A stretch of DNA of 64,000 nucleotides from Nonomuraea typhae (GTDB lineage: Bacteria > Actinomycetota > Actinomycetes > Streptosporangiales > Streptosporangiaceae): assembly GCF_009760925.1 (NCBI RefSeq), contig NZ_VRLV01000002.1:186001-250000 (forward strand), given 5' to 3'. The notes under the pieces are model-generated. The model saw only the letters and a program-made list of their open reading frames with translations. It ran no database searches and was not told the origin of the DNA. Positions 27,243 through 37,235 of this stretch are shown in pieces (the first letter of the stretch is position 1; every line of letters begins with the position of its first letter). The position numbers were made by a program, and so were the translations under genes.

Positions 27243-29987
27243 TCACTTCTTCGGCGCAACCACCTGGACGATGGCGCCCAGATTGCCGGGCAGCGGGCTG
27301 ACCAGCTTGAACTGCACACCCAGCGCCTTGGCCTCGTCACCGGGGTTGCCGGTGCCGAGCTTGTGGCCGTGGCCCATGTCGGTGCCGTACAGCTCGGGGG
27401 CGGGAGTGCCGTCGAAGTTCACCACGCGCGTGCTGTACTGCTGGTCACCCTTGGCGGGCACGACCGCGGAGGCGTCGAAGTCGCGGTAGAACAGCGAGCC
27501 GTTCTGCAGCTCGAAGCCCGGGTACCACGTCTTCGCGTCGGTGAAGCTCGGCACGCCCTTCTGCGCGGGGACGTCTGTGCAGTACTCGCTGAACGGCTCG
27601 TTAGGAGCCTCCAGGCACTCCTTGAACGGGTAGGTCTTCCCGAAGGAGAACGCGGCGTTGGAGGTCTGCGAGCGGCCCTCCATGTTCTTGTTCCGCGACG
27701 GGTCCTTCGTGGCCGCGGTGCCGGTACGGCGCAGCGGCTCGTAGTGCGAGTCCACGACCAGCAGGCTGCCCTTGGCGCCGATGCTGGGCAGGTTCTCCAG
27801 ACCCGGGATGATCACGTTGTTGGTGTAGGTCGAGTCACGCAGCCAGACCAGCAGGCCGGGCGCGTTGTACTTGACCTTCTGCACCTTCCAGGCGCCGTCG
27901 CGCTGGTAGGTCGAGTCGTAGGCGTACTGCAGGCCCTTGTCGAAGCCGTCGAAGTTACGCCACTCGGCGAGGTAGAAGCGGGAGATCTCGCGCGAGCCGT
28001 TGTTGACCGTCCAGCCCTGGCCGCTGGTGTTGGTGAAAGTGCCGCCCTGGGCCTTCCAGCCGTTCTCGCCGCTCTCGACGTCGTCGCTCCATACGGCGGT
28101 GCCGCCGTTGGTGAGCTGGAAGTCGTCGGCGTGCCAGCCGCGCGGGGTGGAGGCCGCGTCGGTGTTGTAGGCCAGGCGCAGCTTGATGGTCTGCCCGGCG
28201 AACGGGGTCAGGTTGACGTAGTCGCGCCGCCAACCGTCGGTGTTGCCGGTGAGGCCGTACTTCTTGTTGCCGAAGGTCTTGAGGTTCTTGTTCGGGTCCG
28301 GGTAGTCGTCCGGGGTGGACACTTCCTGGCCGGCCTCGTTGTAGACCTTCTGCTGGGTCCAGGTGGCGCCGCCGTCGGTGGAGGTCTCGACGAAGCCGTA
28401 GTCCCAGTCGGCCTCGATCTCGTAGTTGTTCCACATCCAGAAGCGGACGTCGCCTCCCGCGGGCACCTGCACGTCGCGGGTGACCTTGACGTTGGCCCAC
28501 TCCTGGTCCATGCCGGACCACCAGGCGTTGGTGCCGCTGTGCGCGTCGAGCATCTTCAGCGGCTGGCTGGCGAGGTTGACGCGGACGCCGTCCTCGGTGA
28601 ACTTGGGCGTGCGCGAGGACTGGCCGACGGTGACGATCTTGCTGCGGTCACCGGGGTTGAGCGTCTTGGGGTTGGCCCAGCCCAGGATCCACTTGTCCCA
28701 CAGGCCCATGTGCGTCGGCATCGACTGGAAGATCGGGCCGGAGTGGGAGCCGCTGGACATCAGGTCCCAGAAGTCGACCGCCGAGCTGCCGGCGCCGCTG
28801 GTGTCGTACAGGTCGGGCAGGCCCAGGTCGTGGCCGTACTCGTGGGCGAAGACGCCGACGCCGGAGTCCTCGGGCTGCACGATGTAGTTGGAGATCTTCT
28901 TGTCGGTGCCGGGGACGGTGTAGCCGCCGGCGACCGCGCTGGAGTGCGCCCAGATGGCGTAGGTGCCCTCGGCGCCGCCGTCCGCGGACTTGTCCTTGCC
29001 GGCGTGGACCAGCACCAGGTGGTCGATCACGCCGTCGGGCTCGGCGAAGTTGCCGTCGCCGTCGGCGTCGGAGGTGTCCTCCTGGTCGTACTCGGCCCAG
29101 TTGAAGTTCGGCTGCGTCTGGGCGAGGACGTTGACCGCGTCGATCGCCAGCTGGCCGGCGCCGAGCGGGTTGTCCGGGTGGCCGGACATGTCCTGGGGAG
29201 CGCCACCGCAGGCGGCCGCGCCGTACCATGCCTCCGAGTGCGGGGCCTTGATCCAGCCGACGGCCGAGCCGGTGACGGAGTAGGCGCCCTTGGACATCTC
29301 CTCGTACATCTTCTTCAGCGTGTGGCCGGAGATGTCGATGCCGGCCTTGCCGTCACGAGGGTCCTTGAGGTCGGTGCGGACGCGCTCGGTGATGCCCTTG
29401 TCGGAGTAGAGCATCTTGTTGAAGTGCGCCGGGCTGAAGTCGTCGACCCAGAAGGAGTTGTTGTCCTTGGCCGGCAGCGTGGCCGGGTTCGGGATCTTGT
29501 TGTGGAGCGGTCCGTTCTTCTTGGTGCCCGGAGGCTCTACGACGCAGTCCTCCGGCTCGCTGTCGGGTGTGCGCAGACGGTTGTAGCCGGAGAAGTCGTC
29601 GTTGGCGTTCTCGTTGAACTCCACGAGCAGGGTCAGCAGTTTGGCCGTCTTGGTCTGCTTGGACTTCTTGAAGATCCAGTCGGCGGGGTTACGGCCGGTC
29701 CGGATGGCCTCGTTCTCGCGGGCCGTGAGGACCCGGCCCGCGACGGGGTTGCCGCTGGTGAACTTCTGGTCGAACTTCTCCGCCGGCGACGCGGTGCGCG
29801 CGGCGCGCTGGCCGGGGGCGGGCGGGTCTTCCTGGGGGTTTTCGACCTGCGGCGGAGCGTAGTTGATGTAGTAGTCAGCCGCGCTGGGCTCATACCTCGC
29901 GATAGAGGCGTCGGCCGGCGCGACGGCAAGTCCCGTGGCGATGAGGGTGAGCGCGGGGACTGCGGCTAAGTAGCGTCGTCTTGGCAC
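27243..29987 (-). CDS. Secreted M6 metalloprotease (immune inhibitor A-like)
   Basis: 914 residues. A signal peptide (PRRRYLAAVPALTLIATGLAVAPADA) is followed by a propeptide-like region. The M6 peptidase domain has the zinc motif HEYGHDLGLPD (His at about 382), and a long C-terminal beta-rich region follows (GWHADDFQLTNGGTAVWSDDVESGENGWKAQGGTF). It degrades proteins outside the cell and probably binds calcium (DEDTSDADGDGNFAEPDG). I chose GTG 29987 because TACCGT lies 7 nt upstream (leaderless); a TTG at 30008 would add 7 residues. Codon 7 is TTA. Confidence 0.88.
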   Translation of the reverse strand: MPRRRYLAAVPALTLIATGLAVAPADASIARYEPSAADYYINYAPPQVENPQEDPPAPGQRAARTASPAEKFDQKFTSGNPVAGRVLTARENEAIRTGRNPADWIFKKSKQTKTAKLLTLLVEFNENANDDFSGYNRLRTPDSEPEDCVVEPPGTKKNGPLHNKIPNPATLPAKDNNSFWVDDFSPAHFNKMLYSDKGITERVRTDLKDPRDGKAGIDISGHTLKKMYEEMSKGAYSVTGSAVGWIKAPHSEAWYGAAACGGAPQDMSGHPDNPLGAGQLAIDAVNVLAQTQPNFNWAEYDQEDTSDADGDGNFAEPDGVIDHLVLVHAGKDKSADGGAEGTYAIWAHSSAVAGGYTVPGTDKKISNYIVQPEDSGVGVFAHEYGHDLGLPDLYDTSGAGSSAVDFWDLMSSGSHSGPIFQSMPTHMGLWDKWILGWANPKTLNPGDRSKIVTVGQSSRTPKFTEDGVRVNLASQPLKMLDAHSGTNAWWSGMDQEWANVKVTRDVQVPAGGDVRFWMWNNYEIEADWDYGFVETSTDGGATWTQQKVYNEAGQEVSTPDDYPDPNKNLKTFGNKKYGLTGNTDGWRRDYVNLTPFAGQTIKLRLAYNTDAASTPRGWHADDFQLTNGGTAVWSDDVESGENGWKAQGGTFTNTSGQGWTVNNGSREISRFYLAEWRNFDGFDKGLQYAYDSTYQRDGAWKVQKVKYNAPGLLVWLRDSTYTNNVIIPGLENLPSIGAKGSLLVVDSHYEPLRRTGTAATKDPSRNKNMEGRSQTSNAAFSFGKTYPFKECLEAPNEPFSEYCTDVPAQKGVPSFTDAKTWYPGFELQNGSLFYRDFDASAVVPAKGDQQYSTRVVNFDGTPAPELYGTDMGHGHKLGTGNPGDEAKALGVQFKLVSPLPGNLGAIVQVVAPKK

Positions 29988-29994
29988 AAAGCGG

Positions 29995-30000
29995 ACGGTA
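29995..30000 (-). promoter_or_regulatory. -10 element of the M6 protease gene
   Basis: The minus strand reads TACCGT, then 7 nt, then GTG 29987. TTTACG about 18 bases further upstream could be the -35. Confidence 0.5.
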
Positions 30001-30059
30001 AGCCCCAAGGAAAGTGACCGTAAAGCCCTTTGTTGAAATGTGATGTATTTCCAGGGATT

Positions 30060-30404
30060 TCAGAACAGGAGAACGACGGCTATAACGCCGCCCGCAACCG
30101 CGCCGCCGTAGCACAGCAGCGCGATGATCAGGTCGAACCTGGCCACGCCGAGCAGTTCCTCGCTGGTGAATCGGATCCGGTGCGCAGCGTGAAACAGGCA
30201 CAGCACGACAACGGCCACGACGGCCAGCCGTACCACGACCGGGTCCAGCAGCGCGGCCAGCTGGGCGGCGGACGGCCAGTCGAGCACGCCCAGCGGCATG
30301 AGCACCCCGAACAACAGCACCAGCACGGGCAGCAGCAGCGCGGCCACCACTCCCCCGCCGCTGAACAGCAGCCACAGGTACGGCTCCGGCGTCCGGCGTC
30401 TCAT
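30060..30404 (-). CDS. frdD: Fumarate reductase membrane subunit D
   Basis: 114 residues with three membrane helices. [17 protein letters not shown] at the start and LCLFHAAHRIRFTSEEL, with its conserved His, match FrdD. With FrdC it anchors the catalytic FrdAB subunits and carries quinol. The ATG overlaps the FrdC stop by 4 bases. Confidence 0.87.
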   Translation of the reverse strand: MRRRTPEPYLWLLFSGGGVVAALLLPVLVLLFGVLMPLGVLDWPSAAQLAALLDPVVVRLAVVAVVVLCLFHAAHRIRFTSEELLGVARFDLIIALLCYGGAVAGGVIAVVLLF

Positions 30405-30778
30405 GGCGACCTCAGCACGAAGTACGCGACGACCGCCGAGACCAGCAGCCAGGCGGAGTGGTTGCCGCCCTGGATCATCCAGGCGGGGATGCGGTAGCCG
30501 TCCAGCCTGATCACCGTGGCCTTGGGGGCCAGGTTGAGGAACGTCACCGCGTGGAAGGCGGTGGCGGCCAGCGTGAGCACGTTGAGCGCGATCACCCACG
30601 GCCGCCCGGCGAAGGCGGCCGGGTCGCCGCCGTTCAGCACGGCGTCCACGACGAGCATCAGGAAGACGATCGCCCACGCCACGAAGACGCTGGTCAGCTC
30701 GCGCGCCACGAACACCGCGTAGTTGCGGTTGCGCAAGAACCACCCGTAGTCCCGGCGGGGCCGGTAGGCCGTCGTCAT
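30401..30778 (-). CDS. frdC: Fumarate reductase membrane subunit C
   Basis: 125 residues with three membrane helices. [22 protein letters not shown] and [26 protein letters not shown] are characteristic of FrdC. Separate FrdC and FrdD genes mean a haem-poor, E. coli-type quinol:fumarate reductase layout rather than a single cytochrome b subunit. The ATG overlaps the FrdB stop by 4 bases. Confidence 0.87.
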   Translation of the reverse strand: MTTAYRPRRDYGWFLRNRNYAVFVARELTSVFVAWAIVFLMLVVDAVLNGGDPAAFAGRPWVIALNVLTLAATAFHAVTFLNLAPKATVIRLDGYRIPAWMIQGGNHSAWLLVSAVVAYFVLRSP

Positions 30779-31551
30779 CGCCTGCTCCTGCTCCTGCTCC
30801 ACGGAAGGACGGACCGCATCGCGGCCGTGACCTTGTAACGCTGGATCGCCTCGGCCGGGTCCACGTGCTTGGGGCAGACGCGGGTGCACTCGCCCACGAA
30901 CGTGCAGCCCCACACCGCCTCGTCCAGGTTGAGCAGGTCGAAGCGGTCGCCCATGTCCCGCGAGTCCAGCTCGTACCGCTGGGCCAGCGCGATCGCGGCG
31001 GGGCCCAGGAAGTCGGGGTCGAGCACGTAGACCGGGCAGGCCGAGTAGCAGAGCATGCAGTTGATGCACATCGAGTACTGCTTGTACGCCTCGAGCTGGG
31101 CCGGCGTCTGCGCGTGCTCGCTGGTCAGCGGCAGTTCCTCCCCCTCCCTGACCAGCCACGGCTGCACGTGCCGGAGCTTGGCCAGGAAGTCGTCGATCTC
31201 CACCACGAGGTCGCGGATGACCGGGAAGCCCTTGAGCGGCTCGATCCTGATCGGCCCGGCCCCGAACTCGGTGAAGAACGTGCCGCAGGTCAGCCTGGGG
31301 CGGCCGTTGACGTTCATGCCGCACGAGCCGCAGATGCCCATCCGGCACGACCAGCGGAACGACAGCGTGCCGTCGAGCCGGTCCTTGATGTAGTTGAGCC
31401 CGTCGAGCACCGCCCAGTCGTCCATGAGCGGCACCTCGAAGCGCTCGAAGACCGGTTCCTCGTCCTGCCCGGGGCGATACCGGGACACTTCCAGAGTGAT
31501 GGTGCGCGGTGGGGTGGCCTGACGTGCTTGTTGGGATTTCGCCTCAGTCAC
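30775..31551 (-). CDS. frdB: Fumarate reductase iron-sulfur subunit
   Basis: 258 residues. The [2Fe-2S] ligands lie in [22 protein letters not shown], and the C-terminal ligands for [4Fe-4S] and [3Fe-4S] in [14 protein letters not shown] and [17 protein letters not shown]. It passes electrons between the quinol site and FrdA's flavin. It overlaps FrdA's stop by 8 bases. Confidence 0.9.
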   Translation of the reverse strand: MTEAKSQQARQATPPRTITLEVSRYRPGQDEEPVFERFEVPLMDDWAVLDGLNYIKDRLDGTLSFRWSCRMGICGSCGMNVNGRPRLTCGTFFTEFGAGPIRIEPLKGFPVIRDLVVEIDDFLAKLRHVQPWLVREGEELPLTSEHAQTPAQLEAYKQYSMCINCMLCYSACPVYVLDPDFLGPAAIALAQRYELDSRDMGDRFDLLNLDEAVWGCTFVGECTRVCPKHVDPAEAIQRYKVTAAMRSVLPWSRSRSRR

Positions 31552-33286
31552 GGCCGTAAACCCTTTCGCCGGGAGGCCAGCGGGTGATCGTCACGGGCAT
31601 GAGCCCGACGGACGGCGCGCCGTCGGGCGCGCGGTGGACCAGCGAGTGCGCCAGGAACTCCGCGTCGTCGCGGGTGGCGAAGTCGGTGCGCTGGTGGGCG
31701 CCGCGCGACTCGCGGCGGTTGAGCGCGCAGGCCACGATCGTGCGCGCCACGTCCAGCATCGTGTGCAGTTCCAGCAGGTTGATCAGGTCGGTGTTGAACG
31801 TGGCGCTGGTGTCGTCCACGCGCGCCGCGTCCGCCCGTTCTCGCAGTTCCGCCAGCGTGGCGGCGGCCTTGGCCAGTTCGGCGCCGGTGCGGTAGATGCC
31901 CGCCGCGCCCTCCAGCGTGTGCTGCATCTCCTCGCGCAGGTCGGCGATGCGCTCGCCGTCCGGGTTGCCCTCGCGGGCGCGCTCCAGCAGCCGCCGCTCG
32001 TCCTCCCCCTGCGACCGTACGGCAGGCGGCTCGGCCTCCCGGTGCTCGCGGGCGAAGGCGGCGGCAGCCGTACCGGCGCGCCTGCCGAAGACGAGGATCT
32101 CGGGCAGCGAGTTGGAGCCGAGCCGGTTGGCGCCGTTGATGCTGACGCAGGCCGTCTCCCCCGCGGCGTACAGGCCGGCGATCGGAGTGGCGCCGTCCAG
32201 GTCGGTGTGGACGCCGCCCATCATGTAGTGCACGACCGGGCGGACCGGGATGAGGTCGGTGGCCGGGTCGAGGTTCTGGTAGCTGCGGCACAGCTCGCGG
32301 ACGAACGGGATCCGTGCGTCGATCTTGTTCTCGCCCAGGTGCCGCAGGTCCAGGTAGACGACGGGGCCGTAGGGGGTCTCGACGGTGCGGCCGCGCTGCT
32401 GCTCGTGCACGAACGCCTGCGAGAGGCGGTCGCGCGGGCCCAGTTCCATGCTGCGCAGCTTGGGGGTGGGCGTGGGTTTGCCCAGGTCGTAGTCCTGGAG
32501 GTAGCGGTAGCCGTCCTTGTTGATCAGCCAGCCGCCCTCCGCGCGGGCCGCCTCGGTGATGAGGATGCCGGTGAACGGCAGGCCGGTCGGGTGGTACTGG
32601 ACGAACTCCATGTCCTTCAGCGCCGCCCCGGCGCGGTAGGCCAGGGCCATGCCGTCGCCGGTCTTGATGGCCGCGTTGGTGGTGAAGGGGAAGACGCGGC
32701 CGCAGCCGCCCGTGGCGAGGATGACCGTGCGGGCGGCGATGGTCTCGATGGCGCCGGTCCTGATGTCGACGGCCACGACGCCGTGCACCCGGCCGTCGTC
32801 CACGATCAGCCGCGTGACGAACCACTCGTCGTAGCGCTGGATCTCGCCGTACTTCAGCGTGGTCTGGAAGAGGGTGTGCAGCAGGTGGAAGCCGGTCTTG
32901 TCGGCGGCGTACCAGGTGCGCTCGCGCTTCATGCCGCCGAAGGGGCGCACCGCGACCCGGCCGTCACGCTCCCTGCTCCACGGGCAGCCCCAGTGTTCGA
33001 GCTGGATCAGCTCCTTGGGCGCCTCGGCCACGAAGGCTTCCACGGCGTCCTGGTCGCAGAGCCAGTCGCCGCCCGAGATGGTGTCGTAGCAGTGTTCGTC
33101 CAGCGTGTCCCCGGCGCCGATCACCCCTGCGGCGCCGCCCTCGGCGGAGACGGTGTGACTGCGCATCGGGTAGACCTTCGACACGACGGCCACGCTCAGC
33201 TCCGGGGCCGTCTCGGCGACCGCGATGGCCGCCCGCAGCCCTGCGCCGCCCCCTCCGACGATGAGCACATCGATCATGGGCGTCAC
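31544..33286 (-). CDS. frdA: Fumarate reductase flavoprotein subunit
   Basis: 580 residues. The FAD dinucleotide fold is [16 protein letters not shown] and the flavin-linking histidine lies in [11 protein letters not shown] (His44). Substrate-site stretches are [11 protein letters not shown] and [21 protein letters not shown]. It reduces fumarate to succinate (or the reverse) on the cytoplasmic face. GTG 33286 overlaps the upstream stop (GTGA); ATG 33277, with GGGAAG before it, is an alternative start. Confidence 0.9.
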   Translation of the reverse strand: MTPMIDVLIVGGGGAGLRAAIAVAETAPELSVAVVSKVYPMRSHTVSAEGGAAGVIGAGDTLDEHCYDTISGGDWLCDQDAVEAFVAEAPKELIQLEHWGCPWSRERDGRVAVRPFGGMKRERTWYAADKTGFHLLHTLFQTTLKYGEIQRYDEWFVTRLIVDDGRVHGVVAVDIRTGAIETIAARTVILATGGCGRVFPFTTNAAIKTGDGMALAYRAGAALKDMEFVQYHPTGLPFTGILITEAARAEGGWLINKDGYRYLQDYDLGKPTPTPKLRSMELGPRDRLSQAFVHEQQRGRTVETPYGPVVYLDLRHLGENKIDARIPFVRELCRSYQNLDPATDLIPVRPVVHYMMGGVHTDLDGATPIAGLYAAGETACVSINGANRLGSNSLPEILVFGRRAGTAAAAFAREHREAEPPAVRSQGEDERRLLERAREGNPDGERIADLREEMQHTLEGAAGIYRTGAELAKAAATLAELRERADAARVDDTSATFNTDLINLLELHTMLDVARTIVACALNRRESRGAHQRTDFATRDDAEFLAHSLVHRAPDGAPSVGLMPVTITRWPPGERVYGRD

Positions 33287-33516
33287 TTCCCGTGGTCGGG
33301 TTCGATGGGGTTCTTCACCCGTTTGCCGTCGTGGCGGATGGCCGACAGGTGGATGCTGCCGTCGTGGTACTCGTGCCGGATTCTGCGACAGCCGCAGGAG
33401 TAGAACAGGTCGCGGATCACCAGGCCGTATCCGTCGTCGTCGACCAGGCGTTCACCACCGAACTGCTTCCCGCAGGGGGCGGTTTCCGGGGCGAAGGGGG
33501 TTCGTGTCCCTGTCAT
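33283..33516 (-). CDS. Small conserved protein leading the frd operon
   Basis: 77 residues. Features are [49 protein letters not shown]. Three cysteines (one near residue 15 and a CGC pair) could bind a metal. It has no membrane segment. GGGAG lies 7 nt before ATG 33516. It overlaps the FrdA start by 4 bases, so it is co-translated with the reductase. A role in assembling or regulating fumarate reductase is inference from position only. Confidence 0.65.
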   Translation of the reverse strand: MTGTRTPFAPETAPCGKQFGGERLVDDDGYGLVIRDLFYSCGCRRIRHEYHDGSIHLSAIRHDGKRVKNPIEPDHGK

Positions 33517-33582
33517 CGCCCATCTCCCTAGAAAGGCGAAATGTCATTTCCACACAAGCACCACGCGAACCTGCTGAAAAGG

Positions 33583-35232
33583 TCAGTCTCCCGTGCCCTT
33601 TGATTCACGCGGATAGTGCAGGTCGAATGCCGGGCGCTCGGAGCGGATGGTGGGGATTCGCAGGAAGTTGTGGCGTGGCGGTGGACACGATGTCGCCCAT
33701 TCCAGCGAGTTGCAATACCCCCAAGGGTCATCCAGCGTGACCTTGGGCGCGTGCCGGGCGGTCTTCCAGACGTTGTAGAGGAAGGGCAGCGTCGAGACCC
33801 CGAGCAGGAACGCGCCCGCCGAGGAGATCTCGTTCAGCATCGTGAAGCCGTCGGCCGGGCCGTAGTCGGCGTACCGGCGCGGCATGCCGATCGCCCCCAG
33901 CCAGTGCTGCACCAGGAACGTGGTGTGGAAGCCGACGAACAACGTCCAGAAGTGCACCTTGCCGAGGCGGTCGTCGAGCATGCGCCCGGTCATCTTCGGC
34001 CACCAGAAATAGAAGCCGGAGAACATCGCGAACACCACGGTGCCGAAAACCACGTAGTGGAAATGGGCGACCACGAAGTAGGTGTCGGAGATATGGAAGT
34101 CCAGCGGCGGCGAGGCCAGGATGATCCCGGTCAGCCCGCCGAGCAGGAACGTCACCAGGAAGCCGACCGCGAACAACATCGGCGTCTCGAAGCTGAGATG
34201 GCCGCGCCACATCGTGCCGATCCAGTTGAAGAACTTCACGCCGGTCGGCACCGCGATGAGGAAGGTCATGAACGAGAAGAACGGCAGCAGCACCTGCCCG
34301 GTCGGGAACATGTGGTGCGCCCACACGGTCATCGACAGGCCCGCGATCGCGATCGTGGCGCCGACCAGCCCGATGTAGCCGAAGAGCGGCTTGCGGCTGA
34401 AGACGGGGATGACCTCGGTGATGATCCCGAAGAACGGCAGCGCGATGATGTACACCTCGGGGTGGCCGAAGAACCAGAACAGGTGCTGCCACAGGATCGC
34501 GCCGCCGTTCTCGGCGGCGAACACCTGCGTGCCCAGCTCGCGATCCGACTCCAGCACCAGCAGCGCCGCGGCCAGCACGGGGAAGGCCATCAGCACGAGC
34601 ATGCTGGTCAGCAGCGTGTTCCAGGTGAACAACGGCATCCGGAACATCGTCATCCCCGGCGCCCGCATGCCGATGATCGTGGTGATGAAGTTGACCGAGC
34701 CGAGAATGGTGCCGAGCCCCGACAACGCCAGCCCCATGATCCACAGATCGCCGCCGAGCCCCGGCGAGTAGATCTCGGTGGCCAGCGGCGTGTAGGCGAA
34801 CCACCCGAAGTCGGCCGCCCCGCCCGGCGCGAGGAACCCGGCCAGCACCATCAGGCCGCCGAACAGGAACAACCAGTACGCGACCGCGTTCAGCCGCGGG
34901 AAGGCCACGTCCGGCGCCCCGATCTGCAGCGGCATCACCACGTTGGCGAACCCGGCGAACAACGGCGTGGCGAACAGCAGCAGCATGACCGTGCCGTGGA
35001 TGGTGAACAGCTGGTTGTACTGCTGCTGGCTGACCACCTGCATCCCGGGCGCGGCCAGTTCGGCCCGCATCACCATGGCCATCACCCCGGCCACGAGGAA
35101 GAAGGCGAACGAGGTGATCAGGTAGAGGTACCCGATGACCTTGTGATCGGTGGTCGACAGCCAGGAGACGATCACGGTGCCGGTACGGCGACGCCGTACT
35201 CGCTCGATCGAGGTCTCGCGGACAGTCGTCAC
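33583..35232 (-). CDS. ctaD: Cytochrome c oxidase subunit I (aa3-type)
   Basis: 549 residues with 12 membrane helices. Haem and copper ligands are visible: [12 protein letters not shown] (low-spin haem His), [16 protein letters not shown] (Cu-B His and cross-linked Tyr), [10 protein letters not shown] (Cu-B His pair) and [12 protein letters not shown] (haem His pair). It reduces oxygen to water and pumps protons. GTG 35232 has GGAGGG upstream. No other oxidase subunit is next to it, so it must use subunits encoded elsewhere or be a second copy. Confidence 0.93.
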   Translation of the reverse strand: MTTVRETSIERVRRRRTGTVIVSWLSTTDHKVIGYLYLITSFAFFLVAGVMAMVMRAELAAPGMQVVSQQQYNQLFTIHGTVMLLLFATPLFAGFANVVMPLQIGAPDVAFPRLNAVAYWLFLFGGLMVLAGFLAPGGAADFGWFAYTPLATEIYSPGLGGDLWIMGLALSGLGTILGSVNFITTIIGMRAPGMTMFRMPLFTWNTLLTSMLVLMAFPVLAAALLVLESDRELGTQVFAAENGGAILWQHLFWFFGHPEVYIIALPFFGIITEVIPVFSRKPLFGYIGLVGATIAIAGLSMTVWAHHMFPTGQVLLPFFSFMTFLIAVPTGVKFFNWIGTMWRGHLSFETPMLFAVGFLVTFLLGGLTGIILASPPLDFHISDTYFVVAHFHYVVFGTVVFAMFSGFYFWWPKMTGRMLDDRLGKVHFWTLFVGFHTTFLVQHWLGAIGMPRRYADYGPADGFTMLNEISSAGAFLLGVSTLPFLYNVWKTARHAPKVTLDDPWGYCNSLEWATSCPPPRHNFLRIPTIRSERPAFDLHYPRESKGTGD

Positions 35233-35377
35233 GGCAGCTCCCTCCGACGCGGTGCCCCCGATGCCCCCATTTCACGCCAACGATCGCAGAACCGAAACCC
35301 GCAATCCCGAATTTCTCCCTACTCCCCGTGCCCGCTGTAGGGGCGGGATCGGTGCTGCCGGACGGCGCCGGGTCTTC

Positions 35378-35383
35378 TATCCT
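35378..35383 (+). promoter_or_regulatory. Possible -10 for the aminotransferase gene
   Basis: TATCCT lies 29 bases before GTG 35413. The strong ribosome site GGAGGAG lies in between. No good -35 is seen. Confidence 0.3.
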
Positions 35384-35412
35384 TCGTAGCGGATTCGATC
35401 GGAGGAGACCAC

Positions 35413-36609
35413 GTGAACGCACAGCGCGACTACGACGCCCTGGTCAGCCAGGGGCTCAAGCTCGACCTCACCCGGGGCAAGCCGTCGTCACAGCAGCTCG
35501 CGCTCTCCGACGCGATGCTCACGCTGCCCGGCTCGTATGTGGCCAGGAACGGGATGGACGGCCGCAACTACGGCGACCTGCAGGGGCTGGCCGAGCTGCG
35601 CGAGCTGTTCGGGCCCCTGCTGCAGGTGCCCGCGGAGCAGCTGGTCGTGGGGGGCAACTCCAGCCTGGCGATCATGCACGACACGGTGGTGCACGCGCTG
35701 CTGGGCGGGGTGCCGGGCGGAGCGGGGCGGTGGGTCGAGGCCGGCGAGATCACCTTCCTGTGCCCGGTTCCCGGGTATGACCGGCATTTCACGATCTGCG
35801 AGCGGTTCGGGATCAAGATGGTGGCCGTGCCCATGACCGCCGGCGGGCCGGACATGGACGTCGTCGAGCGGCTGGCCGCCGCCGACCCCGGCGTGAAGGG
35901 CATGTGGTGCGTGCCCAAGTACAGCAACCCGTCGGGGATCAGCTACAGCGCGGAGACCGTGCGCCGCCTGGCGTCGATGCGGACGGCCGCCCCCGATTTC
36001 CGGATATTTTGGGATAACGCCTATGCGGTGCACCACCTGACCGGCGCCCACGACGAGATCGGCGACATCCTGGCCCTGTGCGCCGAGCACGGCAACCCGG
36101 ACCGCGCCTTCGTCTTCGGCTCCACCTCCAAGGTGACCTGGGCGGGCAGCGGCGTCTCCTTCTTCGGCGGCTCGCCGGCCAACGTCGAGTGGTACCTGCA
36201 CCAGACGTCCAAGCAGTCCATCGGCCCGGACAAGGTCAACCAGCTGCGGCACGTGGAGTTCCTGCGCGACGCCGACGGCGTGGCCGCCCACATGCGCGCC
36301 CACGCGGCGATCGTGCGGCCCAAGTTCGAGGTCGTGGACCGGATCCTGGCCAAGGAACTCGCCGACGTGGCGACCTGGACCAGCCCCCGGGGCGGGTACT
36401 TCATCGCCCTGGAGGTCCCCCACGCGCGCCGGGTGGTCGAGCTGGCCAAGGCCGCCGGCATCGCCCTCACCCCGGCCGGGGCCACCCACCCCTACCGCGA
36501 GGACCCGGACGACCGGTTCATCCGGATCGCGCCCACCTTCCCCGGGCTGGAGGATTTGGAGCAGGCGATGCGGGGGCTCGTCGTGTGCGCCCGCCTGGCC
36601 GCCTCCTGA
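35413..36609 (+). CDS. Aspartate aminotransferase, type Ic-like (MocR-related fold)
   Basis: 398 residues. PLP fold-type I features are LDLTRGKPSSQQLALS, the Asn-Pro turn in YSNPSGISYS, FWDNAYAVHHL and the PLP lysine in FGSTSKVTWAGSGVSFFG. This pattern matches the actinobacterial aspartate aminotransferases of class Ic (AspT-like) rather than the classical AAT. It interconverts aspartate and oxaloacetate with glutamate as partner. GTG 35413 follows GGAGGAG. Confidence 0.82.
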   Translation: MNAQRDYDALVSQGLKLDLTRGKPSSQQLALSDAMLTLPGSYVARNGMDGRNYGDLQGLAELRELFGPLLQVPAEQLVVGGNSSLAIMHDTVVHALLGGVPGGAGRWVEAGEITFLCPVPGYDRHFTICERFGIKMVAVPMTAGGPDMDVVERLAAADPGVKGMWCVPKYSNPSGISYSAETVRRLASMRTAAPDFRIFWDNAYAVHHLTGAHDEIGDILALCAEHGNPDRAFVFGSTSKVTWAGSGVSFFGGSPANVEWYLHQTSKQSIGPDKVNQLRHVEFLRDADGVAAHMRAHAAIVRPKFEVVDRILAKELADVATWTSPRGGYFIALEVPHARRVVELAKAAGIALTPAGATHPYREDPDDRFIRIAPTFPGLEDLEQAMRGLVVCARLAAS

Positions 36610-36610
36610 G

Positions 36611-36629
36611 CCGCCGCGGCTAGCGGCGG
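36611..36629. terminator. Bidirectional stem-loop between convergent genes
   Basis: CCGCCGC / GCGGCGG stem with a 5-base loop, sitting over the stop of the minus-strand gene and just past the aminotransferase stop. Confidence 0.4.
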
Positions 36630-37183
36630 AAGCCGAAGATGTACTCGCGGGTCTCGCTCGGATGGAACGAGACCCCGACGCCGGGCTCGAAGACGGCGTT
36701 GTCCCTGACGCAGTAGAACAGCCCCTGCCAGACCTCGATCGCCCGGGCCCTGGCCGGGGCTTCGGCGTCGTCACGTTTGCGCGCGCCGTACGAGCCGATG
36801 ACGAAGAACGAGCCGAAGATCCAGAACAGGCCGGTCAGGCAGAACGGCGCCAGAAGGACCTCGCCCCAGCCCGCGTTGCCGCCCATCGCGATCACCAGGG
36901 CCACCACCAGGTGCACCAGGGCGGCGCCGAACAGCATGATGTAGCCCTGGTTGCGGGCCCACGGGGTGTAGTGGCGGCTGGGGAAGGACAGCCAGACGGC
37001 CAGCTGGCTCCGGCTCATGACCTTCTTCGAGACGCCTAGCGCGGGGGCCGTGGGCAGGTCGGGCACCTGCTTGTCACCGGGCAGGCGGACCCTGCCGATT
37101 CGGTACGTGGTGCCAGAGGCGACGACCCCCGGCACCGAGGCCACTTGATCGGCCTGGGAACACACCGGGCACGTCACATCCAC
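36620..37183 (-). CDS. Membrane protein with zinc-ribbon-like cysteines
   Basis: About 187 residues. A CPVCS pair lies close to the N-terminus and a single FYCVRDNAVFEPG near the C-terminus; such split knuckles often form a zinc ribbon. Two membrane helices (GYIMLFGAALVHLVVALVIAMGG and VLLAPFCLTGLFWIFGSFFVIG) lie in between. I do not recognise the family. The start is placed at GTG 37183, with CAGACT 7 nt before it; GTG 37177 is the next choice. It is divergent from the GlcD-like gene across 52 bases. Confidence 0.6.
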   Translation of the reverse strand: MDVTCPVCSQADQVASVPGVVASGTTYRIGRVRLPGDKQVPDLPTAPALGVSKKVMSRSQLAVWLSFPSRHYTPWARNQGYIMLFGAALVHLVVALVIAMGGNAGWGEVLLAPFCLTGLFWIFGSFFVIGSYGARKRDDAEAPARARAIEVWQGLFYCVRDNAVFEPGVGVSFHPSETREYIFGFRR

Positions 37184-37223
37184 CTGGTGCAGTCTGGTCT
37201 GAAGCCACAGACAGTGCAAACCG

Positions 37224-37229
37224 TATGGT
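37224..37229 (+). promoter_or_regulatory. -10 element of leaderless GlcD-like gene
   Basis: TATGGT, then exactly 6 nt, then GTG at 37236. Confidence 0.55.
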
Positions 37230-37235
37230 TCTCCT

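Noticed and set aside
30008..30008. TTG at 30008 as the M6 protease start
   Set aside because: It has no Shine-Dalgarno and adds 7 residues before the basic start of the signal peptide. GTG 29987, with a -10 box 7 nt upstream, fits better.
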